Shown here: positions 8,501 through 17,927 of the stretch, in pieces | Layout: each line of letters starts with the position of its first letter | Position numbering within the stretch: position 1 is the stretch's first letter | Source of the DNA: Parasphingorhabdus flavimaris | GTDB taxonomy: Bacteria > Pseudomonadota > Alphaproteobacteria > Sphingomonadales > Sphingomonadaceae | Assembly (NCBI RefSeq): GCF_013371215.1 | Contig: NZ_JABWMH010000003.1 | Coordinates: 372,001 to 436,000 of the forward strand | Length of the DNA: 64,000 nt | Direction of reading: 5' to 3' | Translations under genes and position numbers: made by a program | Notes under the pieces: generated by a model | What the model was told of the DNA's origin: nothing | What the model saw: only the letters and a program-made list of their open reading frames with translations | The model's database searches: none

Positions 8501-11500
8501 CTCTCTCGGTTTCCGCAAATGTTGCGACGGTAACAGCAACGCTGAACGACAATTATGACAGCCATCCGGTGTTTACCGCCGATGATCTGCAAGCACTCGG
8601 CTCGGTTACGGTGGTGGCGACAGACAGCGATGGCGACACCGCCACCGGTACGGTCAACATCAATGTTTCCGACGATGTCCCGACAGCCTTTGCCGACTTT
8701 GACTCGGTCAAGGAAGACGGCGGGTTAATCGCCGACGGGAATGTGCTTACCGGCATCGGCGGCGCCGATGCCAACAGTACCGACGGCGTTGCGGATGTCC
8801 AGGGCGCAGACGGAGCGACGGTCACCGGCCTTGCATTTGGCCTGGTAGCGGGCACTCTGGGGATTGCGCTGGATGGTGCCTATGGCAAACTGACGCTGAA
8901 CGCGGATGGCGGCTACAGCTATATGCTGACCAACAATGACCCGGCGGTTCAAGGGCTCGATGACGGTGAGACGCTGACCGAAATATTCACCTATACGATC
9001 ACCGACGCGGATGGCGATGAAGCCAGCACGACCCTGACCATCACCATCAATGGCACCAATGATGCTCCACAAGTGGGCGCTTCGATGGCGGCGGTCTCCG
9101 AAGAAGGACTGCTCGGCGGCATTGCCGACGGCGTTGCTGCAGCGGGAAGCAGCGACACGACCGATGCAGCCACTTTCACGGGCCAGATCGCCATCACCGA
9201 TGTCGACGGCGAGGCGCAGACAGTAACGCTGGGAGATCCCGGTGCGGTTCTGACTTCGGCAGGCGCTGCTGTCACGTGGAGCGGCGTCGGAACGCAGACG
9301 CTGACCGGATCGGCGAGCGGAAGTGCCGTTATCCAGATCACTATCGACAATAGTGGCAATTACACGATTAGCTTGATCGGCAAGATCGACCATGCCGACG
9401 CGGGCTTTGAAACGGCCGGCGAAGATCAGCTGGTCTTCACCGTCCCCGTGACATCGGATGACGGTAGGGTCAGCACGACCAATGCGACAGGCCTGACCAT
9501 TACCATAGAAGACGACAGTCCGTCTGCCGTTGCCGACACCGCCACCGTCGCCGAAGGCGCAACGATCGGCGGAAATGTCGTCACCGATGCGGTTACCGGC
9601 GATTCAGCCGGTGCCGACGGTTTCGCATCTTCCGGCGCCGTGACAGGCGTCGCGACCGGCAATGATACAAGCAGTGCGGTTTCGGGTAATGTAGGCATTG
9701 TTGTCAACGGGACCTACGGCAAGCTGACGATAAGCAGTGACGGCACCTATAGCTATATGTCGACGCCAGGGAGCGTGCCTCCAGGCGGCGCGACAGACAC
9801 ATTTGTCTATACGGTTACAGACGGGGACGGCGACACTTCTACCACCACGTTGACGATCTCGCTCAACGACTCCGGTCTCGCGGCAAGCAGCGACGATGTC
9901 AGTGTCAACGAAGCCGCGCTTGATACGGTGGGCAGCGATCCTGCCAGCAATGCCGAAACGATATCGGGCACGATTGCCGATAATGTTACCGGCGGCACCG
10001 GACCCTATAGCTATACTGTTGTCGGGAGCAATGTCGGCTCCAACGGCACGCTTACCCTCAATCCGGACGGCAGCTACAGCTATACGCTGACCACGCCGGT
10101 AACCGGGGCGACCGCCAACAACGGTACGAACATCGAAAATAATGTCGAAACCTTCACCATCGAGGTCAAGGACGCAAACGGCAATACAACGACAACGACG
10201 ATCACGGTCGATATAATTGACGATGTTCCGTCGACCACGAGCAACACGGCGGTTCAGCTGGATGACGATGCCCTTGGCGGCAATGCCGGCGGAACCGGCG
10301 ACGTTGATCCGGATACGGCGAACACCGCCGGTACACTGAACCATGTGTTCGGCGCAGACGGCGGCACGCTGGCCTTGCTCGCCTCTGGCACACCGCCAAC
10401 CGGTTTCACCTATGAAATCTCTGGCGGCGATCTGCTGATCAAGCAGGGCGCGACAACCGTGATCACAGTGACGCTGGACAGCGCCACTGGCGCCTATACG
10501 GTGACCCAGAATGCAGCGATTGATCACGCCGCAGGTCTCGATGAGAACGATATCAGCTTCACGCTCAACTATCAGGTGACCGACGGTGATGGCGACGTTG
10601 CTGCGGGCAGTTTGCAGATCAACGTCGATGATGACACGCCAACGGTAAGCGTCGTTAGTCCGCCCGTTTCGCTGGTGGTAGACGAAACCGACCTGGGCAC
10701 CGACGCAAGCGCAAGTTTTGCCGGTATCTTTGCCAGCAGCTTCGGTGCGGATGGCGCGGGGTCCATCACCTATACGCTTGGTACAATTGCCGGACCAAGC
10801 GGTCTTGTAGACACTGCAACGGGCCAGAATGTCATATTGTCGCTGAACGGAACAGTGGTTGAAGGCCGGACCGAAACAGGCGGTGATCTCGTATTCACGA
10901 TTACGGTAGCGGCCAACGGAACCGTCACGCTCAATCAAATACAGGCGGTTGTGCACGGCACCAATCCGGATCCCAACGATCCGGCAAGCCTGTCTGCCGC
11001 CAATCTCGTTACATTGACCGCAACGGTCACCGATGGCGACGGCGACTCCGCCACCGCCATCGCCGATATTGGATCATCGTTTGTCTTCCGCGACGATGGT
11101 CCATCCATTGATGCCGCTGTATCGGATGCTGACACAGTGATGCTGGTCACACAGGATGCCGATACGGTTGGTCCCGCTTCAGATACAGCTGTTTCCACAG
11201 CCAACTTCGGTGGCGCCTTCTCGATTGCATCTTCCAGCTATGGTGCGGATGGTGCGGGCAGCACGGTCTGGTCCTATGCACTGGTCGTCGACAACGCCGT
11301 TTCGGGTCTCTCCAGCGATGGGGTGCCTATCACGCTGACGCTTAACGGCACGGTTGTCGAAGGCCGCGTTGGCGCAGAGCTGATCTTCACGATCGCCACC
11401 GACGCGACCAGTGGTGTTGTCACTCTGACCCAGTTTGCCGAGATTGATCATGGCCTGCCGGGTGATAGCTCCGGCTATGATGCTCAACTGGCCACTCTGG

Positions 11501-14500
11501 CGAATGGTCTGGTTTCGCTCAACGGCACCGCCACGATCACCGATGGTGATGGTGATACGGCCAGCGAAACTGTGTCTCTGGACCTGGGCGGCAATGTCAA
11601 ATTTGCCGATGATGGTCCTTCGGTTACCGCTACGCCTACCGCGGCCATGCTGATGGTCGACGAAACCACTCTTGGCACGGATGCCACCGCCGATCTTTCG
11701 GGCGCGTTCACGGTCGCCTATGGCGCGGACGGAGCGGGAACAACCACCTATGCGCTGTCAATATCCGCTACGGACGCCGATAGCGGTCTGGTCGATGTTG
11801 CCACCGGGGAAGCTGTGCTTCTGCGGGTCAATGGCAATATTGTCGAAGGCTATAGTGCTACTGGCGGGGTGGTCTTCACACTTTCGGTAAACGCCAGCGG
11901 TGTCGTCGAACTCGACCAGCTGCGCGCGGTGGAGCACACGCCCGACACCGGGGCAGATCAATCCGCAGGATTGGCCGGGACGAACCTCATCACGCTGACC
12001 GCCACCGCCACCGATGGCGACGGCGATACAGCATCGGGTGCAATTGATCTGACCGGTGCCTTGACGTTCAAGGATGACGGGCCGAGCATTGATGCTGCTG
12101 TTGACGCGGCCACTGCCGTGATGCTTGTAACCCAGGATGCGGAAACCGATGGCGATCCGACGGATCAGGATATTGCAAGCACGACCGCCAATTTCGGCGG
12201 CGCTTTCTCGATCGCTTCATCCAGCTATGGTGCCGATGGCGCGGGATCGATTGCCTGGTCCTATGCCTTGGTGGTCGACAGTGCCACTTCCGGCCTGACC
12301 AGCGGCGGAGACGCGATCAACCTGTATTTGGTCAGCGGAACCGTCGTTGGTTCCACAGCCGCGGATGCCGGCTCGATTACGGCGGGTAACACGATTTTCA
12401 CGATCGGAACCGATGCCGTAACCGGTGTTGTGACGCTGACGCAATTTGCCGAAATAGATCACGACACTCCAGGAGTCGGCTCCGGCTATAATCTGCAGCA
12501 GGCAATGCTCGGCAACGGTCTGGTTTCGCTGGAGGGAACCGCGACGATCACCGACCGTGATGGCGACAGCGCATCTGAAACGGTATCGCTAGATCTTGGC
12601 GGTAATATAAAATTTGATGATGACGGTCCATCGGCTAACCCGGGGAATTCGACAGGAACCGTCGACGAAGACGGCCTTGCGGGCGGTATCGAGGGGGGCA
12701 CGGGCGATGTTGCCGGTGTGATAACAAACGTATCGGGCAGCGTCACCACGCTGTTCAACGCCGGAGCAGATGCACCGCTCACTTACCAGCTCCTGACCGA
12801 CACGAGCGGTCTGCCGGCTCTGACATCGGGTGGAGCTACCGTGACATATGCAGTGGTCAACAATGTCCTGACGGCATCGGCTGGCGGCAATCCCGTATTC
12901 ACATTCACTTTGAACGAAACATCCGGCGCATGGGACTTCGTCCTTTCGGGACCGCTCGATCACGCGACCGGTGACAATGAAAATGATATCGTGCTCAGCC
13001 TTGGCAGCCTGTTGCAGGCGACCGATTTTGATGGCGATTTTGTAACGGCTGCGGGTTCGGTGGTTATCACGATTGATGATGATACGCCGACTGCAACCAA
13101 CGAAGCATCGCAAAATGTCAATGAAGGCGCCACCGTTTCGGGGACGCTGGATTTCATGGGCGGCGCTGACAGTGCGACCGTTACCCATGTCAATGGTGCA
13201 GCGCTCGTCTTCACGGCCGGCCCTGCCGAGTTTAGCGACTGGGTGGATATTGGCGACGGCATGATCCGCGTGAAAGCTGACGGATCATATGAGTTTACCG
13301 CTGACAATCCAACGATTAGCCCGGTAACGCCAACGACGGCCACCTTCACGGTTACCGATGGCGATGGTGATACGGCCACCGCCAATGTGAGCTTCCAGAT
13401 CCTGGATGCCAATGTTCCGACCGCCGGCACGAGCGCAGCTCTGGTTGACGATGATGGTCTGGCTGGCGGCAACCCGCTCAGCACGATTGATGGCGCAACC
13501 GATGCCAATGCCGATGGCGACAATAACCCCGCTACCTTTGGCGGCATATTGACCCACAATTTCGGCGGCGATGGCGCTGGATCAATCAATTTTGCATCGA
13601 TGGACGGTCTGACTGCAACCATCGGCCAGGAGACGGTTACCTATGCCTGGTCAGGCAGCACGTTGACCGCGACCATCACCGGTGGAGCGCGCAATGGGAT
13701 CGACCTCTTCACGGTCGAGGTCACTGACTCCGCAACAGGGGCTTATGAAGTCACCTTGCTCGACAATGTCCTGCATGCAACTGGTCCCAACGAAGAGAAT
13801 GCAGTCGATCCGGTTGCGGCGCTTGGCTATACGGTGCTGGATGCCGATGGTTCGAGCGCATCGGGGACTTTGAACATAAGCTTTGACGATGATGCGCCGA
13901 CGCTGAGTTCTTTCTCCGATGAAACGGTCGCGAACGCTGCAGGACAAGTGGCAAATGGCACGTTTACCTATGCCCCGGGCGCTGACGATCATGCCAGCTT
14001 CAATATTTCCGGGCCGACTCTGGACGGTGTGACCAACACCGTGACGCAAAATGCAGATGGTGCGCTGCTTACAGCCACCGTCGATGGCAGCGGTGAAATT
14101 TTGTATACCTTGCAAGTCAATACTGACGGAACATATGATTTTACGCTGGTAACTCCGGATGCGGGATCGACTGAAACCATCAGTCTGCTCGGTCTGGGTG
14201 CAAGTGGTCCGGATGGCTTTTTGGAAGTGCCTGCCGGTAATGTCGAATTTACCGACAATGAAACGGGTGAAGGGATTAATTCCTCAACCCAGGGCTTCGG
14301 TATCCAAAATCAGTTTGTCGGCAATGGTGAAAGCTTCACCATGGAATTTCACGATCCCGGTATTGTCGGTGACGAACCGACTGCGTCCAACCCGAATCTG
14401 ATAGATTCGGTGGCCTTGGGTAACAACAATATCAACGGCTCTTTGACAATTCAGTGGACGGCTACAAACTCCGTTACCGGCCAGACAGAAACAGGGGTCA

Positions 14501-15705
14501 TTGTTGTCAGTGGCACGACCACTCTGATTGACCCGACGATATCCTTCAACCACCTTTTGATCGAAGGAATCGGTGGTAACGGTCAGGGCGTGCGGTTCTC
14601 CTCGCTGGATATTACCAAACAAATTATTCCTCAGGATCTCAATCTGCCATTCCAAGTGTCGGCAGTGGACGGCGACGGAGATGTGACCCAGCTGGACGAT
14701 TTCAACGTCTTTATAGATGCGTCGCTAGCACCTACTCTGGCCCCTCTCGCTCCGATCAACTTCCTCGGTTTCGAGAATGAACCGGTCTTCATGGCGCTGG
14801 ATTCCGATGGCCAACCGGCCTCCAACGACAATGGCGGCCTGATGCTGCAGAACATCAATGGCCTGGGTGAGAATGTCGCGCTGATCGAGCCGGCAAATGC
14901 CGAGGTAACACCGGCTGCCAAGACCATGCTTGCCAATTCCAACGAGGCGCAAGCGGCCCGGGCCGGAGTGAAAGCACCGGCAGCGGCGCAGATCGCGCTG
15001 GCTGCAACCTTGCTGGCTGCAAATAGCCAACCCGAGGAATCGGCCGGTAGCAGGGATGCATCGCTTGGTGAGATCGGCAATAAAGCAGCTCTGGATTTCG
15101 GGGCGGCTGAAAATCAATCACAGCCCGAAGCCGTCGAGCTCGATGGCGTCCAGGCCGCGAATGAGGAAGCCGGCCCCGCTGGCCAAGCGTCCGCGTCCGG
15201 TGACTATAGCGGCGGATCTGACGAAGCATCGGCTGAATCCGCGGTCGACGGTGGCGAAGAGATGTTTGCCGAGGAAAGCTCGGGCAGCAACGACGCGCAG
15301 CCCGGATTCGATGCGAGCGAGTTCCAGCCCGCCTCCGGCCTGCAGCTCGACATGGGCATTGCGATGAATGTGGAAGCGCTGGCTCCCGTTGGCGAAACGC
15401 CCGCACCGGTGCAGCTCGACATTGCGGCCCCCGACACGCCACCGGCGACTGTTGAAGAGATCGTCGCCGATGCGATTGACGGTGGTTCACCGGAGATTGT
15501 TTCGATTGACGCAGTGATTGATGCCTTCGCCGGTAATGAAACCGAAGGCGGTCGCGGAGCGATCGAGCATCTTCCGGAACAGGCGCTTCCGGAGCAGATT
15601 CTGGACATGTTTGTCATGGGCGATGCCGGACCGCTGTCTCCGGGCGTATCAGACGGTCTGCAGACGCATATCGACATGGCGGATGCCGGCCAAGCGGCGG
15701 GCTAA
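5512..15705 (+). CDS. Giant repetitive secreted adhesin (LapA/BapA-like, VCBS-type repeats)
   Basis: 3397 residues, very acidic, with no cysteine seen on reading. Residues ~45-115 form a beta-rich N-terminal module (VELDDIRVVGRDLVISLPDG), followed by PAAG at 118-121 and a linker rich in Asp/Glu. Residues ~190-3050 are tandem cadherin/VCBS-like sandwiches, each with DGDGD-type calcium motifs and YTLxDxDGD signatures; several are nearly identical. The last ~330 residues are Ala/Glu-rich with no RTX nonapeptides. No Sec signal peptide is present, and the gene is followed directly by OmpA-like, TolC, ABC and HlyD genes, so it is almost certainly a type I secretion substrate acting as a surface adhesin in biofilm formation. 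The N-terminal module may hold it in the outer-membrane channel as in LapA. Confidence 0.9.
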   Translation: MDFEHNSLDQGFDTPDQNDVREPGSYVGEASFSSTVSLQAAGSIPMLQAGTQNTVILPAGVELDDIRVVGRDLVISLPDGSDMVIPDGAVFIPQFVIDGVSVPPLNLAALLVGNEPQPAAGPPQSSGGNFADPVGDIGDPFELGDLLPPTALSFPEFEQDELFPFEPEDEEDELPAAIIVTPDNPTGATNASSSVDESGLPARGSEPEGTNASGNGETTVGSIIFNPGDGPAVVSINGVAITAVGQSFAGNFGTLTITSISNGSIGYTYTLDDNTSGDNTADQFAVSVVDADGDVANADLTISIIDDAPVAVMDTDSIAAGEYGPATGNVITDSEADGGADIQGADGALVAGVAAGDTGAVLVDAGTVGTSVNGLYGVLTLNGDGSYSYARNPDSPGGVQDVFTYTLLDGDGDTSVTTLTIDIADSPVTLTLPVSGDAGAVVDEEGLPARGAESPGSNEASDLETTAGTISYNAADGPATVTINGVAVTAIGQTFAGASGTLTITGIANGAVTYSYTLADNTSGDNISDDFAVVITDQDGDSASGTLSIAIIDDAPVAVMDTDSIAAGEYGPATGNVITDSEADGGADIQGADGALVAGVAAGDTGTVLVDAGTVGTTVNGLYGVLTLNGDGSYSYARNPDSPGGVQDIFTYTLQDGDGDTSVTTLTIDIADSPVTLTLPVSGDAGTIVEESGLPNRGAEPEGTNEPADSETTAGTITFDAPDGPGTVTIDGVAVTAVGQTFVGSFGTLTITGITNGAITYSYTLADNSSGDATSDSFAIVVTDIDGDISNGVLTIDIIDDAPIALDDLAITLAEDAPGTVGGNVLANDTQGADGAVVTSVTIGGITTTINPVGTTDVVTANGTYSFTAAGAWTFDPNPNLDQSGGDVDASFTYTITDGDGDIATAEQPISITDGADPLAGAPITLTLDDQNLADGSTPAGPDFVDGNITFTAGSDAISSIVFGTDLSALSGGLTWVRVDSNTITGSDGTNVIVTLSLSVSANVATVTATLNDNYDSHPVFTADDLQALGSVTVVATDSDGDTATGTVNINVSDDVPTAFADFDSVKEDGGLIADGNVLTGIGGADANSTDGVADVQGADGATVTGLAFGLVAGTLGIALDGAYGKLTLNADGGYSYMLTNNDPAVQGLDDGETLTEIFTYTITDADGDEASTTLTITINGTNDAPQVGASMAAVSEEGLLGGIADGVAAAGSSDTTDAATFTGQIAITDVDGEAQTVTLGDPGAVLTSAGAAVTWSGVGTQTLTGSASGSAVIQITIDNSGNYTISLIGKIDHADAGFETAGEDQLVFTVPVTSDDGRVSTTNATGLTITIEDDSPSAVADTATVAEGATIGGNVVTDAVTGDSAGADGFASSGAVTGVATGNDTSSAVSGNVGIVVNGTYGKLTISSDGTYSYMSTPGSVPPGGATDTFVYTVTDGDGDTSTTTLTISLNDSGLAASSDDVSVNEAALDTVGSDPASNAETISGTIADNVTGGTGPYSYTVVGSNVGSNGTLTLNPDGSYSYTLTTPVTGATANNGTNIENNVETFTIEVKDANGNTTTTTITVDIIDDVPSTTSNTAVQLDDDALGGNAGGTGDVDPDTANTAGTLNHVFGADGGTLALLASGTPPTGFTYEISGGDLLIKQGATTVITVTLDSATGAYTVTQNAAIDHAAGLDENDISFTLNYQVTDGDGDVAAGSLQINVDDDTPTVSVVSPPVSLVVDETDLGTDASASFAGIFASSFGADGAGSITYTLGTIAGPSGLVDTATGQNVILSLNGTVVEGRTETGGDLVFTITVAANGTVTLNQIQAVVHGTNPDPNDPASLSAANLVTLTATVTDGDGDSATAIADIGSSFVFRDDGPSIDAAVSDADTVMLVTQDADTVGPASDTAVSTANFGGAFSIASSSYGADGAGSTVWSYALVVDNAVSGLSSDGVPITLTLNGTVVEGRVGAELIFTIATDATSGVVTLTQFAEIDHGLPGDSSGYDAQLATLANGLVSLNGTATITDGDGDTASETVSLDLGGNVKFADDGPSVTATPTAAMLMVDETTLGTDATADLSGAFTVAYGADGAGTTTYALSISATDADSGLVDVATGEAVLLRVNGNIVEGYSATGGVVFTLSVNASGVVELDQLRAVEHTPDTGADQSAGLAGTNLITLTATATDGDGDTASGAIDLTGALTFKDDGPSIDAAVDAATAVMLVTQDAETDGDPTDQDIASTTANFGGAFSIASSSYGADGAGSIAWSYALVVDSATSGLTSGGDAINLYLVSGTVVGSTAADAGSITAGNTIFTIGTDAVTGVVTLTQFAEIDHDTPGVGSGYNLQQAMLGNGLVSLEGTATITDRDGDSASETVSLDLGGNIKFDDDGPSANPGNSTGTVDEDGLAGGIEGGTGDVAGVITNVSGSVTTLFNAGADAPLTYQLLTDTSGLPALTSGGATVTYAVVNNVLTASAGGNPVFTFTLNETSGAWDFVLSGPLDHATGDNENDIVLSLGSLLQATDFDGDFVTAAGSVVITIDDDTPTATNEASQNVNEGATVSGTLDFMGGADSATVTHVNGAALVFTAGPAEFSDWVDIGDGMIRVKADGSYEFTADNPTISPVTPTTATFTVTDGDGDTATANVSFQILDANVPTAGTSAALVDDDGLAGGNPLSTIDGATDANADGDNNPATFGGILTHNFGGDGAGSINFASMDGLTATIGQETVTYAWSGSTLTATITGGARNGIDLFTVEVTDSATGAYEVTLLDNVLHATGPNEENAVDPVAALGYTVLDADGSSASGTLNISFDDDAPTLSSFSDETVANAAGQVANGTFTYAPGADDHASFNISGPTLDGVTNTVTQNADGALLTATVDGSGEILYTLQVNTDGTYDFTLVTPDAGSTETISLLGLGASGPDGFLEVPAGNVEFTDNETGEGINSSTQGFGIQNQFVGNGESFTMEFHDPGIVGDEPTASNPNLIDSVALGNNNINGSLTIQWTATNSVTGQTETGVIVVSGTTTLIDPTISFNHLLIEGIGGNGQGVRFSSLDITKQIIPQDLNLPFQVSAVDGDGDVTQLDDFNVFIDASLAPTLAPLAPINFLGFENEPVFMALDSDGQPASNDNGGLMLQNINGLGENVALIEPANAEVTPAAKTMLANSNEAQAARAGVKAPAAAQIALAATLLAANSQPEESAGSRDASLGEIGNKAALDFGAAENQSQPEAVELDGVQAANEEAGPAGQASASGDYSGGSDEASAESAVDGGEEMFAEESSGSNDAQPGFDASEFQPASGLQLDMGIAMNVEALAPVGETPAPVQLDIAAPDTPPATVEEIVADAIDGGSPEIVSIDAVIDAFAGNETEGGRGAIEHLPEQALPEQILDMFVMGDAGPLSPGVSDGLQTHIDMADAGQAAG
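6421..6826 (+). repeat. Long direct repeat in adhesin gene, copy 1
   Basis: About 406 bp nearly identical to 7162-7567, offset by exactly 741 bp (247 codons), so the frame is kept. It encodes the module beginning IIDDAPVAVMDTDSIAAGEY. Only scattered single-base differences are visible. Such identity suggests recent duplication or gene conversion and makes length variation by recombination likely. Confidence 0.9.
7162..7567 (+). repeat. Long direct repeat in adhesin gene, copy 2
   Basis: Second copy of the unit at 6421-6826. The intervening VDE/SGLPxRG module (about 340 bp) is also repeated three times in more divergent form (starting near 6090, 6838 and 7579), so the composite repeating unit is about 741-750 bp. 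Confidence 0.9.
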
Positions 15706-15750
15706 TTAAAAAGAATCAATGATTGGGAAACCGACTTTTCGGAGGGCAAA

Positions 15751-16461
15751 ATGAAGAAGAAGATAGAAAAATTAACCATGTTTTTGGGCGGATGTGCGAT
15801 CGCATTCCCGGGCATGGCGCTGGCGCAGGACGGCGCCTTGATGTCTTTGGGCAAAGCCGAATTGCGCGGAGAAGTGGAAAGCCGCTACGACGCTGCTGTT
15901 GCGGCGACGCTTGACGAAACTGTCCTGAGATCAACGGATTCCCGATATTATTGGGCTTCGGAGACCAAGGTCCAGTGCGGTATCGCGATGGGTTTTCTGA
16001 AGAGCGGAACCAAAGATGCCGACAGCGTCAGCAAGTGCGAGAAATTCGCGTTGCGCATGGTTGGCGATCCGTTGCCACCACCGCCGCCTCCGCCGGTAAA
16101 CGAGATTCAGTGTACCGAGCAAATGCCCATGTATGTCTATTTCGACTGGGATTCGGCGGCACCACCACCCGACGCTTCGGCAACGGTCTCGCTGATTACT
16201 GAAAACAGCGCGGTTTGCGGTTGGAACGCCTTTTCCGTGATCGGCCATACAGACCGGTCCGGTTCCGACAGCTACAACTTCCCACTCTCTGTCGAGCGTG
16301 CGCAAGCGGTGGCGCGGATGATGGAAGGCGCCGGTATCTCTGCGTCGTCGATGACAATAGATGGCCGGGGAGAAACCGAACGCAAGGTCGAGACGCTCGA
16401 TGGCGAACGCAACCCGTCCAATCGCCGGGTAGAAATCAATGCAATGCCTGCAACTCGTTAA
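15751..16461 (+). CDS. OmpA-family peptidoglycan-binding protein of T1SS operon
   Basis: 236 residues. Signal peptide ending FPGMALA, then a ~75-residue region with two cysteines, a run of prolines (PPPPPPP) and a C-terminal OmpA domain. The peptidoglycan-binding elements are visible: GHTDRSGSDSYNFPLSVERA and NRRVEINA. GGAGGG precedes the ATG at a good distance. It lies 45 bp after the adhesin gene and 16 bp before tolC. Expected to sit in the periplasm or outer membrane and bind the cell wall, perhaps anchoring the adhesin or the exporter; that partnership is inferred from gene order. It is too short for a full OmpA beta-barrel. Confidence 0.85.
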   Translation: MKKKIEKLTMFLGGCAIAFPGMALAQDGALMSLGKAELRGEVESRYDAAVAATLDETVLRSTDSRYYWASETKVQCGIAMGFLKSGTKDADSVSKCEKFALRMVGDPLPPPPPPPVNEIQCTEQMPMYVYFDWDSAAPPPDASATVSLITENSAVCGWNAFSVIGHTDRSGSDSYNFPLSVERAQAVARMMEGAGISASSMTIDGRGETERKVETLDGERNPSNRRVEINAMPATR

Positions 16462-16477
16462 GCAGGGGGGATGAAAA

Positions 16478-17875
16478 ATGAGAATTAGTAAAATGAAATG
16501 GTTGGCTTTCGGTTCCGCTATATCGGCGCTCGTGGCGTCCAATCCGGTATCGGCGCAAACGGTCGAACTGGTAGAGGCTGTCGAGGCAGCTCTGGAATCC
16601 AATCCTGAGATCAATCAGGCGATTCAAAACAAGGAAGCCATCGAGTTCGAGCGGGAACAGGCCCAGGGTCTGTTCTGGCCGCGCATCTCGGTTGAGGGAC
16701 AGGCGGGCGCGCGCAAACTGAAAAATGTGACTCGCCGCGCGCTTGGCATTGCCAATCAGACACTTTATCCGGCGGAACTGAGTATTTCCGGCGAGTGGAC
16801 AATTCTTGACGGTGGTCGCCGGAGTGGCGAATTGAAACGTCAAGCAGCCCGCACCGACGGTGCGGCGTTGCGCGTGGAAGAGAGATCAGAATTTATCGCC
16901 CTTCAGGTCGCTAGGCAGTATCTTGATCTCTTGTTGCAACAACGGATTGTTGCAGCTTCTGATGACAACATCACCTTCCACCGCAACCTGGTTACCGATC
17001 TTTCCGAAGGCGTACGCCAGGGATCTATCAGCATCGCCGATCAGCAGCAGGCCGAAGAGCGGATGCAGGCGGCACTCGTTCGGCGGACCGAGGCTGAGGA
17101 AGACATGGTGAATGCAACGATTGCGCTCCGCAGTCTTACAGGTCTCTCGATTTCCGATGTCGCAATGCCTGGCTCGAGCCGCTCCAATGTTGCTCCGACC
17201 TTGGCTGATGCTGTTTCGCTAGCCCGCACGGGCAACCCTAAGGTGCAGGAAGCCAAGGCGGATGTAGATGCTGCGCACGCCATGGTGCAGAAAGCAAAGG
17301 CCGATCTCGCGCCAACAATTGGCGTCGAAGCCAGAGCCCGAGCCGGTGATGATGTCGACGGCTTCCGCGGGAGAACCAGCGATTATATGGCGATGGTTGT
17401 CATGCGTTGGAACATATTTGACGGCGGTATCAATCGCGCGAAAGTCCAGGAAATGGTGCGGCGCGCCAGCGAGGCTCGTTTCCGCCTGCATGAGATGGAC
17501 CGTGAAGCTGAGAGCGAAGCGAGAACATCCTGGAACCGTCTGACCACCCAGGGCAAGCTACTGGAAGAACTGAGCCAGCAAGGTCGAGTTTCCGACGACC
17601 TGCTGATCTCCTATCGACAACAGTTTAATGTTGGCAGGCGCTCGCTGCTCGATGTGCTGGATGCACAAAACACCCGCTATAATGTGCAGGTTCGAACCGA
17701 AACGGCACGCTTTTCCGAAATGTTTGCGGAGTTCCAGTTGCTGGCTGCGACCAATCAGTTGCTCGAAGCCCTGAATTTGGGCGCGCCGGAAGCGGCCCGA
17801 GCCTATGCCAGAGAGCGCTATAATGTCGGACCCACGCCTCCAGCTGAAACTGACTATCGTCGGTATCCGAGATAA
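16478..17875 (+). CDS. TolC-family outer-membrane channel of T1SS
   Basis: 465 residues with a signal peptide ending NPVSAQ and two repeats of the long-helix outer-membrane efflux protein family (EALESNPEINQAIQNKE early, then ADAVSLARTGNPKVQEAKAD). The C-terminal helix retains QLLAATNQLLEALNLG, typical of TolC/LapE. It forms the outer-membrane duct for the ABC exporter encoded next and, in Lap systems, also holds the adhesin. A G-run (16467-16472) precedes the ATG at 16478. Confidence 0.9.
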   Translation: MRISKMKWLAFGSAISALVASNPVSAQTVELVEAVEAALESNPEINQAIQNKEAIEFEREQAQGLFWPRISVEGQAGARKLKNVTRRALGIANQTLYPAELSISGEWTILDGGRRSGELKRQAARTDGAALRVEERSEFIALQVARQYLDLLLQQRIVAASDDNITFHRNLVTDLSEGVRQGSISIADQQQAEERMQAALVRRTEAEEDMVNATIALRSLTGLSISDVAMPGSSRSNVAPTLADAVSLARTGNPKVQEAKADVDAAHAMVQKAKADLAPTIGVEARARAGDDVDGFRGRTSDYMAMVVMRWNIFDGGINRAKVQEMVRRASEARFRLHEMDREAESEARTSWNRLTTQGKLLEELSQQGRVSDDLLISYRQQFNVGRRSLLDVLDAQNTRYNVQVRTETARFSEMFAEFQLLAATNQLLEALNLGAPEAARAYARERYNVGPTPPAETDYRRYPR

Positions 17876-17927
17876 TATTGTTTGCGTTGTAATTTGGTAG
17901 TTGGATGACAAGGAACCTGCGTTGAAC

